From: JAPOXR01 sp965214695
GTDB lineage: Bacteria > Pseudomonadota > Alphaproteobacteria > Rhodobacterales > Rhodobacteraceae
Direction: 5' to 3'
DNA: 64,000 nt
Assembly: GCA_965214695.1 (NCBI GenBank)
Contig: OZ243967.1
Span: 310,001 to 374,000 of the forward strand
Shown here: positions 17,050 to 25,985 of the stretch, one piece after another
Layout: every line of letters begins with the position of its first letter
How positions within the stretch are numbered: the stretch's first letter is position 1
Position numbers and translations under genes: made by a program
The notes under the pieces: generated by a model
The model's input: only the letters and a program-made list of their open reading frames with translations
Database searches by the model: none
What the model was told of the DNA's origin: nothing

Positions 17050-18045
17050 ATGAATTTCAGGGCGCTGGTTGTTAGCAAGGATGACGATGGAAAAACCCAT
17101 GCTGCCATCGAACGGGTGACAGCGGAGTCGCTCCCCGAGGGCAATGTTACCGTGGCGGTCGAATACTCGACTGTGAACTACAAGGACGGTCTGTGCCTCG
17201 GCTCAGGCGGCGGGTTGGTCAGGAACTATCCGCATGTGCCCGGAATTGATTTTTCGGGGGTAGTCGAATCCTCAGAGGATGACCGTTTCCGCCCCGGCGA
17301 CAAGGTCATTCTCACCGGCTGGCGGGTCGGGGAAAATCGCTGGGGAGGATATGCCGAAAAGGCCAGGGTGCAGGGCGACTGGCTGGTCCCGCTTCCGGAG
17401 GGTCTGACCACACGGCAGGCCATGGCCGTGGGCACGGCCGGGTTCACCTCCATGCTTGCCATCGAGACCCTGGAACGGAATGGCTTGCAGCCATCAGATG
17501 GTCCGGTGCTGGTGACCGGCGCTGCTGGCGGCGTCGGGTCGGTGGCAACGGCGATACTTGCCGGTCTGGGCTACGAGGTGGCGGCGGTGACCGGCCGGCC
17601 CGAGGCCGGCGACTACCTGAAGAGCCTGGGCGCCGGCCAGATCGTTGCCCGCGACGACATCGCCGAGACGGTCAAGCGGCCACTTGAATCCGAAATTTGG
17701 GCCGGCTGTGTCGATGCTGTTGGCGGTGCCATGCTGGCGAGGGTGTTGGGGCAGATCAAGTATGGCGGGTCGGTGGCAGCCGTGGGCCTTGCCGGCGGTG
17801 CCTCGTTACCGGCCACCGTTATTCCCTTTCTGCTGCGGGGGGTAAGTCTGCTCGGCATTGACAGCGTCATGTGCCCGCCGGAGCTACGGCTGAAGGTCTG
17901 GGGCCGAATTGCCTCCGAACTGCCGCAATTGCAGCTCGACAGCATGAGCAGGGCGGTGACCCTGGCCGAGGTTCCCGAGCTGGGCCGAGCCATCCTGAAA
18001 GGGCAGGTGAAGGGAAGGTTGGTCGTTGATATCGGCAAGTCATGA
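17050..18045 (+). CDS. acuI: Acrylyl-CoA reductase (AcuI/YhdH-type MDR oxidoreductase)
   Basis: This 331-residue zinc-free medium-chain reductase has YSTVNYKDGLCL near the N-terminus, then NYPHVPGIDFSGVV. The nucleotide-binding VTGAAGGVGSVATAIL is followed by LLGIDSVMCPPELR and a C-terminal GQVKGRLVVDIG. These match the AcuI/YhdH family, which reduces acryloyl-CoA to propionyl-CoA with NADPH and protects against acrylate. It follows dmdA with an AAGGA ribosome site in the 20-base gap, so it is probably in one operon. The assignment to DMSP metabolism rests on that neighbour. Confidence 0.87.
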   Translation: MNFRALVVSKDDDGKTHAAIERVTAESLPEGNVTVAVEYSTVNYKDGLCLGSGGGLVRNYPHVPGIDFSGVVESSEDDRFRPGDKVILTGWRVGENRWGGYAEKARVQGDWLVPLPEGLTTRQAMAVGTAGFTSMLAIETLERNGLQPSDGPVLVTGAAGGVGSVATAILAGLGYEVAAVTGRPEAGDYLKSLGAGQIVARDDIAETVKRPLESEIWAGCVDAVGGAMLARVLGQIKYGGSVAAVGLAGGASLPATVIPFLLRGVSLLGIDSVMCPPELRLKVWGRIASELPQLQLDSMSRAVTLAEVPELGRAILKGQVKGRLVVDIGKS

Positions 18046-18103
18046 CGGCTTTGCCAGTCAGGCCGGCTGAAATGAACAGGCTACAAGGAGGCGGAGCCCC
18101 ACC

Positions 18104-20263
18104 ATGAAGCGGGTATCACGCAACGGATTGCAGGTTGATGCGGCGTTTGCCGAGTTCATCGAGGAGCAGGCGCTTCCCGGGACCGGCGTGGATGCCGGGC
18201 GGTTCTGGGGCGGGTTTGCCCGCATTTGTGCCGAGTTCACACCCGAGAACGAGCGCTTGCTGGCTCGCCGCCGCGAGTTGCAGGACAGGATTGATTCCTA
18301 CCACCTCGCCCGGAAAGGGCAGGAGCTGGATCCGGACGAGTATCATCGATTCCTGAAAGAAATCGGCTACCTGGTCCCCGAGGGGGCAGAATTCGGTGTA
18401 ACCACCAGCGGGGTGGACCCGGAAATTGCCGACATACCGGCACCGCAGCTGGTGGTTCCAGTCACCAATGCCCGTTTTGCCCTCAACGCCGCCAATGCAC
18501 GGTGGAATTCGCTCTACGACGCGCTCTACGGCACCGATGCGCTTGGCGACACCGCCACCGACTACGCCTATGACGAGGAGCGTGGCGGACGGGTCGTTTC
18601 CTGGGCCAAGCGGTTCCTGGATGATGTCGTTCCGCTCGACGGGATTTCCCATTTCGAGGCGGACGGATATGCGGTCGACAATGGCGCGCTTGTTGCCAGC
18701 CATGACTCCCGCCGTCATGGCCTGAAGACTCCGGGCCAGTTTTCCGGCTGGGCCGGCAATGCCGGCAATCCGCACGCCATCCTGCTCAGGAATAACGGGT
18801 TGCACATCCAGATCAATATCGACCGCAACCATGCGATCGGCAAATCCGACCCGGCGGGTATTGCCGATGTCGAACTCGAGGCGGCAGCAACGACGATCAT
18901 GGATTGCGAGGATTCAGTCGCCGTGGTCGATGCGGAAGACAAGATTCTCGCCTATGGCAGCTGGCTCGGCCTGATGAAGGGCGACCTCGAGGCCAGTTTC
19001 CGGAAGGGCGGTGCCGAGGTGACCCGCACTCTCGACCCGGACCGGGTGTTCAACGGACGGCAGGGCGGCGAATTGCGCCTGAAAGGGCGCTCGCTGATGC
19101 TGGTGCGCAATGTCGGCCTGCTGATGAAATGTCCTGCCGTGACCCAGCCTTCGGGAGAGCCGGTATTCGAGGGGCTGCTCGACGCCATGTGCACCAGCAT
19201 GATCGCCATGCATGACGTGTGCGGCCGGCGGAGCAACTCCGTCCACGGGTCAATATACGTGGTCAAACCCAAATTGCACGGGCCGGAAGAGGTTGAATTC
19301 ACCGACCGGATGTTTGCCCGCGTCGAGGAAGAGCTTGGTCTTCCCCGCGACACCGTCAAGATCGGCATCATGGACGAGGAGCGGCGCACCACGGTCAATC
19401 TGAAGGCGTGCATTCGGGCGGCGTCAAGCAGGGTCGCATTCATCAATACCGGGTTTCTTGATCGGACCGGCGACGAAATTCATACATCGATGGAAGCGGG
19501 ACCGTTTCTTCGCAAGGCCGACATCAAGGCCGCTGACTGGATTGCCGCTTACGAGGACTGGAATGTCGATATCGGCCTGGCCTGCGGGTTGCAGGGGAAG
19601 GCGCAGATCGGCAAGGGGATGTGGGCGATGCCGGACTTGATGGGTGACATGCTGGACCAGAAGATCGGACATCCGCAGGCCGGCGCCAACACGGCCTGGG
19701 TTCCCAGCCCCACCGCGGCCACGCTGCATGCAACGCATTATCACCGGGTCGATGTGTTGCACCGGCAGCAGGAGATCAGGCAGGGTGGGCAGCGCGCCAC
19801 GCTGTCGAGGATTCTCGCCATCCCGCTTGCCGACCGGACAAACTGGTCGCGGGAGGAGCTGGTGGCCGAGGTCGAGAACAATCTTCAGGGTATCCTGGGT
19901 TATGTTGTCAGGTGGGTGGACCAGGGCGTGGGCTGCTCCAAGGTTCCGGACATCAACAATGTCGGACTCATGGAAGACCGGGCGACATGCCGGATCTCGT
20001 CGCAGCACATTGCCAACTGGCTGCACCATGGAATCGTTGACGAGTCGCTGGTCATGGATGCAATGAAGCGGATGGCCGGGGTGGTGGACGGGCAAAATTC
20101 CTCCGATTCGGACTACCTGCCCATGGCGCCCGGATTCGACGGAAACGCGTTCAGGGCAGCCAGGGAGCTGGTATTTGCCGGCACCAGCCAGCCGAGCGGA
20201 TATACCGAACCGGTGCTGCACGAGATGAGGGCCCGGCAGAAGGCGGTGGTGAATACCGCCTGA
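18104..20263 (+). CDS. glcB: Malate synthase G
   Basis: This 719-residue enzyme condenses glyoxylate with acetyl-CoA to malate. The length and motifs fit isoform G: NAANARWNSLYDALYGTDAL, TTIMDCEDSVAVVDAEDK, GRSLMLVRNVGLLM, KIGIMDEERRTTVNLKACI and NTGFLDRTGDEIHTSMEAG. The late PSPTAATLHATHYHRVDV is also typical. It follows acuI by 58 bases with an AAGGAGG ribosome site before ATG. Acetate or acetyl-CoA from upstream degradation could feed it, but glyoxylate metabolism in general is an equally good reason for its presence. Confidence 0.95.
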   Translation: MKRVSRNGLQVDAAFAEFIEEQALPGTGVDAGRFWGGFARICAEFTPENERLLARRRELQDRIDSYHLARKGQELDPDEYHRFLKEIGYLVPEGAEFGVTTSGVDPEIADIPAPQLVVPVTNARFALNAANARWNSLYDALYGTDALGDTATDYAYDEERGGRVVSWAKRFLDDVVPLDGISHFEADGYAVDNGALVASHDSRRHGLKTPGQFSGWAGNAGNPHAILLRNNGLHIQINIDRNHAIGKSDPAGIADVELEAAATTIMDCEDSVAVVDAEDKILAYGSWLGLMKGDLEASFRKGGAEVTRTLDPDRVFNGRQGGELRLKGRSLMLVRNVGLLMKCPAVTQPSGEPVFEGLLDAMCTSMIAMHDVCGRRSNSVHGSIYVVKPKLHGPEEVEFTDRMFARVEEELGLPRDTVKIGIMDEERRTTVNLKACIRAASSRVAFINTGFLDRTGDEIHTSMEAGPFLRKADIKAADWIAAYEDWNVDIGLACGLQGKAQIGKGMWAMPDLMGDMLDQKIGHPQAGANTAWVPSPTAATLHATHYHRVDVLHRQQEIRQGGQRATLSRILAIPLADRTNWSREELVAEVENNLQGILGYVVRWVDQGVGCSKVPDINNVGLMEDRATCRISSQHIANWLHHGIVDESLVMDAMKRMAGVVDGQNSSDSDYLPMAPGFDGNAFRAARELVFAGTSQPSGYTEPVLHEMRARQKAVVNTA

Positions 20264-20398
20264 TCCGAAGGCAGGCCGCGGCCAGGTCCCGCCCGCACCG
20301 ATCAAATGCCCGCAGACGCCGGCGATGGGTGGAATTGAGCCGGCAGGCGGCACGGTGCTGCCGGCAGGAACCGAGGATATGACCAGGGAGATGGTCCA

Positions 20399-21445
20399 GT
20401 GAAGCTCTACAGGAATTTCTCGCAGGCAATTGGCAATACCCCGATGATCCGCCTGAGACGCGCATCGGAGGAGACCGGCTGCGAGATTTTCGGCAAGGCG
20501 GAATTCCTCAACCCGGGCCAGTCGGTCAAGGACCGGGCGGCGCTGGCGATCATCAAGGAGGCCCGCCGGTCGGGACACTTGCGGGAAGGAGGCACGATCG
20601 TCGAGGGCACGGCCGGAAATACCGGCATCGGGTTGGCGCTGGTCGGCGCGTCCCTCGGCTACCGAACAGTCATCGTGATCCCCGAGACCCAGAGCCAGGA
20701 AAAGAAGGACGCGCTGGTCCTGGCCGGTGCCGAACTGGCGCAGGTCCCGGCGGTCCCGTACCGGAATCCGAACAACTATGTCCGGTATTCGGAGCGGCTA
20801 GCCGACAGCCTGGCGGCAACCGAGCCCAATGGCGCCATCTGGGCAAACCAGTTTGACAACCCGGCCAACCGGGAGGCGCATGTCGCCACCACCGCTCCCG
20901 AGATCTGGGAGCAGACCGACGGGCAGGTCGACGGTTTCATTTGCGCCGTCGGCACTGGCGGCACGCTCGCCGGCGTCGCCGAGGGGCTCCGGTCAAGGAA
21001 TCCGCAGGTCCAGATCGGCCTGGCCGATCCGTATGGCGCCGCACTCTACAGCCATTACACCACCGGTGTGATGCAATCGGAAGGATCGTCGATCACCGAG
21101 GGAATCGGGCAGGGCCGCATCACCGCCAATTTGGCAGGGCTGGAGGTTGATCATGCGTTCCGGATCCCGGACGAGGAAATGCTGCACATCATTTACGGCC
21201 TTCTGATGGAAGAAGGTTTGTGCCTGGGAGGCTCGTCAGGCATCAACGTCGCTGGCGCAATTCGAATGGCCCGGGAAATGGGGCCGGGAAAAACCATTGT
21301 CACGGTGTTGTGCGATTATGGGACCAGGTACCAGTCAAAGATGTTCAACCCGGAGCTGTTGAGAGAGTTGGGGCTGCCGGTTCCACCCTGGTTGGACCGG
21401 CAGCCGGCCAGGCTGCCCGACATGTTTGTCGAGGCCGGGTCGTGA
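20399..21445 (+). CDS. Cysteine synthase-like PLP-dependent enzyme
   Basis: This 348-residue fold-type II PLP enzyme is of the cysteine synthase (O-acetylserine sulfhydrylase) group. The PLP lysine is Lys44 in NPGQSVKDRAA, the substrate loop is EGTAGNTGIGLA, the phosphate-binding loop is VGTGGTLAG, and the C-terminal serine lies in CLGGSSG. It would make L-cysteine from O-acetylserine and sulfide, but close paralogues use other nucleophiles. The start is GTG 20399 with AGGGAG upstream; upstream ATGs in another frame terminate at once. Its stop overlaps the GTG of the mechanosensitive channel gene. Confidence 0.88.
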   Translation: MKLYRNFSQAIGNTPMIRLRRASEETGCEIFGKAEFLNPGQSVKDRAALAIIKEARRSGHLREGGTIVEGTAGNTGIGLALVGASLGYRTVIVIPETQSQEKKDALVLAGAELAQVPAVPYRNPNNYVRYSERLADSLAATEPNGAIWANQFDNPANREAHVATTAPEIWEQTDGQVDGFICAVGTGGTLAGVAEGLRSRNPQVQIGLADPYGAALYSHYTTGVMQSEGSSITEGIGQGRITANLAGLEVDHAFRIPDEEMLHIIYGLLMEEGLCLGGSSGINVAGAIRMAREMGPGKTIVTVLCDYGTRYQSKMFNPELLRELGLPVPPWLDRQPARLPDMFVEAGS

Positions 21446-23841
21446 CACGTCTGAAGGTCCTGGCAGTTTTGGCCACATGCCCGGGAGCCCTGGCAGTGCT
21501 GGTCACGCTGCTGCTCACCGCCATGGTGGTGAGCCCCGGATACTCGCAGGGCCGTGCCGCGGCTGGTCTCGACCTGGAACAATGGACCCGGCTGGCTGAT
21601 CGGGCCGAACTGGTGATCGACCAGGCAGCGGCATCGGACTCGGCACTGACATTGCTGCGGGAAGAGCTGCGGAGTTGGGAAGAGCGGGCGATCATGTTCC
21701 AGGGCAGTCTGCAGGGACAGGTTGACCAGCTGGAATCACGGATTGCCGTGCTCAATGGCAGCGATGATGGTGCGCTGGCCGCCTCGGATGACATCCAGTC
21801 TCGGCAAGATCAGCTGGCCGCCGAGTTGGCGGCGGCGCGTGAGCCAGTCCTGATCGCCCGGGAGGTGGCGCAATGGTCCAATGGTCTGGTGGCTGGCATC
21901 GATGCCATCATCGAGGAGCGCTCCCGCAACCGGTTCTACTCGGCCGGGCCATTTCCGCTGAATCCCGCCTTGTGGCCGGAAGCGATGGGCCAGGTGGCGG
22001 ATTACCTTTCCAGCGTGGTTGGCGAAATCCGGGGCTCGCTTGGCAGCGAGGCGCAGCGGGAGAAGCGCAGGCAGGATCTGCCGGTGCTATTGGGTCTGCT
22101 GGCTGCCGCGGCGTTTCTGCTGACATTTGCCCGCAGGATGGTGCGGCAGTTTGCGCTGGCCCGCAGGGCCGAAGGCGGCTGGGCAGCCACGGCTGGTGCC
22201 GCGGTTATGGAAAGGTTGATGACCGGCCTGATCCTTCCGTTGGTCGGAATCGGGCTGATTTCGTATGCCGGTGTCGAGGCGGATCTGTTCACGATCCACG
22301 TCAGCCTGCTGACGCAGACGATACCGCAGATGGGGCTGACGATCTTCGCTGCCCACTGGCTGGGCTCGGTATTGTTTTCCGATCAGCCCGAGGGGTTGTT
22401 TTCACCTCGCCTCGGTGATGGCTGGACCGGCGCGGTCAGGCGGCTGGTCATCGGCCTGGGCTGGGTTGTCGCCGGCAAGCTGCTGGCCGATGCCGTCATC
22501 AGTGGCAGCGACGCCCTGAGTGCCGCGGCCGGCGTCGTCGGCTATCCGGTCACGATGGCGGCGTCGGTGCTGCTGTTCCTGCTGGCCAGGCGCCTGGCGG
22601 AACATTTCACCGGCAAGGAAGGAGATGCCGGCGAATACGGCATTGCCGACTCCGTGGTCTCGCTTCTGGCCATGCTGGTCCGCATTGTATCGGTTGTTGC
22701 AGCCCTGGCTGCAACGGCCGGCTATTCGGCTGTCGCCGAATTTCTCGTCTTCCCGTCCATCCAGACGCTGGCGCTCTACACGCTGGCGCTGTCCGTGCAG
22801 ATCATTCTGGCCGAATTCCTGGCCCAGGCGAGATCCCGGTTGGGCGCCGGCGCTGATGACGGCCGAAAGAACCTGATGAACGTCCTGGCCGGTGCCGTGG
22901 TCTTTGCTGCCGCCATTCCGGAACTGGCAATCATCTGGGGTGCCACCGATATCCAGATTCACGAATTCTGGGCGATGGCCCTGGACGGCGTCCAGATCGG
23001 CGGCCACAATTTTACCCCGGGCGATTTGGTGACGATGATCGTGGTGTTCGTTGCCGGCTACATGGCCACCCGGATGATGCAATCAATACTGTCAAGATCG
23101 GTGTTGCCGAACACCGATCTGGAATTGGGGGTACAGCGGGCAATTACTACCGGTTCCGGCTATGTCGGCATCGTCCTGGCGGTGGTGCTGGCCATCTCGT
23201 TGGTCGGGCTGGATTTGACCAGCCTCGCCATCGTCGCTGGCGCGCTCTCGGTGGGCATCGGGTTCGGCCTGCAGGCCGTTGTCGGAAATTTCGTGTCCGG
23301 CATCATTCTGCTGATCGAACGTCCAATCAATGTCGGCGACTGGATCGAGGCTGGCGGAGTCTCGGGAACGGTGACCCGCATCTCGGTTCGCTCGACACAG
23401 ATCGAGACCTTTGACCGGGCAACGGTCGTGGTTCCGAACACTGACCTCATGTCGGGGCAGGTGGTGAACTGGACCCTGACCAACCGGATTTGCCGGACGA
23501 TTGTTCCGGTCGGTGTGGCTTACGGAACCGATGCCAGGAGGGTGGAGCGCCTGCTTCTGGAAATCGCCGCCGAGCATCCGGCGGTGCTGAAAGACCCGGC
23601 GCCAGGCGTGGTGTTCCAGCGGTTTGGCGCCGACGCGCTGGAATTCGAATTGCGGGCAATCCTCGAAGACACCAACCAGATCCTGTCGGCCAGGTCCGAT
23701 CTGAACTTCGCCATTGCCAAGCGTTTCGAGGAAGAGGGAATTTCCATTCCGTTTCCACAGAGGGATGTCTGGATCCGCAATGCCAGTGACACGCTGTCAA
23801 TCGCGAATTCGGAGCCGAAGCCAGAGGATGGCCGAACATGA
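21442..23841 (+). CDS. MscS-family mechanosensitive ion channel (DUF3772 type)
   Basis: This inner-membrane protein of about 799 residues starts with a signal-like hydrophobic stretch. A helical, coiled-coil-prone periplasmic domain (about 35-190, DUF3772-like) follows, then many membrane helices. The conserved MscS pore and beta domain runs from about residue 590: ALSVGIGFGLQAVVGNFVSG, then IERPINVGDWIEAGG and VPNTDLMSGQVVNWT. It probably releases solutes under osmotic downshock. The GTG start overlaps the upstream stop by four bases, and its own stop overlaps the alanyl-tRNA editing gene, so the three genes look translationally coupled. Confidence 0.88.
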   Translation: MTRLKVLAVLATCPGALAVLVTLLLTAMVVSPGYSQGRAAAGLDLEQWTRLADRAELVIDQAAASDSALTLLREELRSWEERAIMFQGSLQGQVDQLESRIAVLNGSDDGALAASDDIQSRQDQLAAELAAAREPVLIAREVAQWSNGLVAGIDAIIEERSRNRFYSAGPFPLNPALWPEAMGQVADYLSSVVGEIRGSLGSEAQREKRRQDLPVLLGLLAAAAFLLTFARRMVRQFALARRAEGGWAATAGAAVMERLMTGLILPLVGIGLISYAGVEADLFTIHVSLLTQTIPQMGLTIFAAHWLGSVLFSDQPEGLFSPRLGDGWTGAVRRLVIGLGWVVAGKLLADAVISGSDALSAAAGVVGYPVTMAASVLLFLLARRLAEHFTGKEGDAGEYGIADSVVSLLAMLVRIVSVVAALAATAGYSAVAEFLVFPSIQTLALYTLALSVQIILAEFLAQARSRLGAGADDGRKNLMNVLAGAVVFAAAIPELAIIWGATDIQIHEFWAMALDGVQIGGHNFTPGDLVTMIVVFVAGYMATRMMQSILSRSVLPNTDLELGVQRAITTGSGYVGIVLAVVLAISLVGLDLTSLAIVAGALSVGIGFGLQAVVGNFVSGIILLIERPINVGDWIEAGGVSGTVTRISVRSTQIETFDRATVVVPNTDLMSGQVVNWTLTNRICRTIVPVGVAYGTDARRVERLLLEIAAEHPAVLKDPAPGVVFQRFGADALEFELRAILEDTNQILSARSDLNFAIAKRFEEEGISIPFPQRDVWIRNASDTLSIANSEPKPEDGRT

Positions 23842-24554
23842 CCGATACCCTGTTTCAATCGGACCCGTATCTGCAGGCGGCAGACGCGAAGGTGGATTCG
23901 GTTTCCGAGTCCGGGGGAATTTTTCTCGATCGGACCCTGTTCTATCCGACCGGTGGCGGTCAGCCATCGGATACGGGCGTCCTGGCCTGGAGTTCCGGCA
24001 CCGCCGAAATGGTCAGTGCCCGCAAATCCGCCGACGGCGCCATCGAACTCCTCGTCGCCGAGGGCCAGGACCTGCCACCGGCAGGCACCAAGATTCGGCA
24101 GGAACTGGATTGGCAACGCCGCTACAGCCACATGCGAATCCATACCGCGCTCCACCTGCTGTCGGTTGCCATTCCGCTGCCGGTCACCAGCGGGGCCATC
24201 ACGACCGAAAAGGGCCGGCTCGACTTCAACATGCCGGAGGCAATCGAGGACCGGGAAGGGCTGGAGCAACGATTGAATGAACTGGTCGCCAGGGATCTTC
24301 CGGTCACCGAGGACTGGATCACCGATGACGAGCTGGCCGCCAATCCCGGCCTGGTCAAGACGATGTCGGTCAAGCCGCCGATGGGCGCAGGCCTGGTCCG
24401 GCTTATCAGGATTGGCAGCGGCAAGGATCAGATCGATTTGCAGCCTTGCGGGGGCACCCACATCCGGCGCACCGGCGAAATCGGTTCCATCACCCTCGGC
24501 AAGATCGAAAAAAAGGGCAGGATCAACCGGCGGGTCAATATCCTGGTCAGCTGA
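23838..24554 (+). CDS. Alanyl-tRNA editing protein (AlaX type)
   Basis: This 238-residue free-standing editing domain is homologous to the AlaRS editing domain and hydrolyses Ser- or Gly-tRNA(Ala). Zinc and catalytic motifs are present: the HxxxH-type RIHTALHLLS and the C-terminal CGGTHIRRTGEIG. The N-terminal LFYPTGGGQPSDTG is also conserved. The ATG overlaps the channel stop codon (ATGA). No catalytic or tRNA-binding AlaRS domains are present, as expected for AlaX. Confidence 0.92.
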   Translation: MTDTLFQSDPYLQAADAKVDSVSESGGIFLDRTLFYPTGGGQPSDTGVLAWSSGTAEMVSARKSADGAIELLVAEGQDLPPAGTKIRQELDWQRRYSHMRIHTALHLLSVAIPLPVTSGAITTEKGRLDFNMPEAIEDREGLEQRLNELVARDLPVTEDWITDDELAANPGLVKTMSVKPPMGAGLVRLIRIGSGKDQIDLQPCGGTHIRRTGEIGSITLGKIEKKGRINRRVNILVS

Positions 24555-24790
24555 CCCGGCCGCCGATCGGAACTTTCGGCTGCCACCACAATGGCCAGTT
24601 ATGCCCGGATGGGCAGGCCGAGTTCAGCCAGGATCGTCTGGCCGGCGCCGCAAGGAGCCCTTCCTCCCGGGCCAGCTACCGCCGGCACGTCCGGGGACCG
24701 GCTGGCGTCATTCCATTCATTGCTGTCTGGATGCTACAGGCCGATACTGCTATCAGGCGATGATCGTCCGGGATGCGGAAGGCCCCTCAA

Positions 24791-25555
24791 ATGAACGAAA
24801 TCCTGAATCGGCAAACTCGCCCGAACATCGAATACTGGGCGGAGCGAAAGGACTTGGCGGCGGCGTTTCGCTGGACAGCGAGGTTGAACATGCACGAGGC
24901 AGTTGCCAACCATTTCAGCCTGGCGGTCAATGATGACGGCACCCGTTTCTTGATGAACCCCAACCAGGTGCATTTTTCCCGGATCAGGGCATCGGAGTTG
25001 CTGCTGCTCGACGCAAACGATCCCGATTGCGCATCCGGGCCCAATGCGCCGGACCCGACCGCGTGGGGGCTGCACGGGGCGGTTCACCGCAATTGCCCGC
25101 ACGCCCGCTGCGTATTGCATGCACACCCGGTCCACGCCACAGTGCTCGCCAGCCTGGCTGACTCGACGTTGCCGCCGATCGACCAGAGCACGGCCATGTT
25201 CTACCGGCGATTTGTCATCGATGACTGCTATGGTGGCCTGGCTTTCGAGGAGGAGGGCGACAGGTGTTCTACTCTGCTTGCCGATCCCATGCATCAGGTC
25301 ATGATCATGGGTAACCATGGCATCATGGTGATCGGCTCCTCGGTGGCCGACGCTTTCAACCGCATGTATTATTTCGAGCGGGCGGCTGGGACCTACATCC
25401 AGGCGCTGCAAACCGGCCAGCCGCTCCGCACGGTCTCCGACCAGGTGGCAGAAAAAACCGCGGCCGAGATCGAGGAGTATCCGGAAATTGCCGACCGGCA
25501 TTTTGCCGAATTGAGGGCAATTCTCGACGAGGAAGGATCGAATTACGCCACGTGA
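24791..25555 (+). CDS. Class II aldolase/adducin family protein
   Basis: This 254-residue protein has the class II aldolase/adducin fold. The likely zinc ligands are seen as HAHPVHATVLASL in the middle and MGNHGIMVIG later. Substrate-end sequence FNRMYYFERAAGTYIQAL is typical of the larger family. Members are fuculose-phosphate-type aldolases, dehydratases or non-enzymatic adducin homologues, so the reaction cannot be named. The start could also be ATG 24773. It stands 236 bases after the AlaX gene and ends 151 bases before tRNA-Ser. Confidence 0.83.
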   Translation: MNEILNRQTRPNIEYWAERKDLAAAFRWTARLNMHEAVANHFSLAVNDDGTRFLMNPNQVHFSRIRASELLLLDANDPDCASGPNAPDPTAWGLHGAVHRNCPHARCVLHAHPVHATVLASLADSTLPPIDQSTAMFYRRFVIDDCYGGLAFEEEGDRCSTLLADPMHQVMIMGNHGIMVIGSSVADAFNRMYYFERAAGTYIQALQTGQPLRTVSDQVAEKTAAEIEEYPEIADRHFAELRAILDEEGSNYAT

Positions 25556-25706
25556 CGTCCGGGCACTGGCGTGCCGCCGGGGATTTCTCCGGCCAGGCCG
25601 TCAGGCATTGACTGCATGGTCGTGCCGGGCAAGGAGCAAGGGACTGGCCGGTACGGGGATTTGTGCCTTTGCCGATGCGGGACATGTTCGGTATTGTGGT
25701 TGATCA

Positions 25707-25796
25707 GGAGAGGTGGCCGAGTGGTCGAAGGCGCACGCCTGGAACGCGTGTAGGCGGTAACCCGTCTCCAGGGTTCGAATCCCTGTCTCTCCGCCA
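25707..25796 (+). tRNA. tRNA-Ser (anticodon GGA)
   Basis: This is a class II tRNA with a long variable arm. Acceptor GGAGAGG pairs with TCTCTCC, the anticodon loop is CTGGAAC with anticodon GGA, the T arm is CAGGG-TTCGAAT-CCCTG, and CCA is encoded at 25794-25796. The accessory catabolic region begins directly downstream. Confidence 0.95.
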
Positions 25797-25985
25797 CCCA
25801 CCCCAGGCTCTGCCGGCAAACAGCCCTTTTCCCTGTTTCTCCCGGGGGCTTGGACTTTTGTATTTCACACAGAGACGACCGCCACATTATTATTCAGAGC
25901 GAATTCCCATATACCGGCATCTTCTGGACTTGAGCCTGAAGACTGAGTCTACAAGAAATGTACAAAGTCGAGCTTGGTTCGCGCA

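Noticed and set aside
20339..20365. Inverted repeat GCCGGCAG/CTGCCGGC before the cysteine synthase-like gene
   Set aside because: The eight-base stem lacks a following T tract, and GCCGGC motifs are abundant here, so it was not called a terminator.
25707..25796. Second copy of the tRNA-Ser 3' end as an island attachment site
   Set aside because: No repeat of the tRNA 3' end was seen downstream within the window and no integrase gene is present, so no attachment site is claimed.
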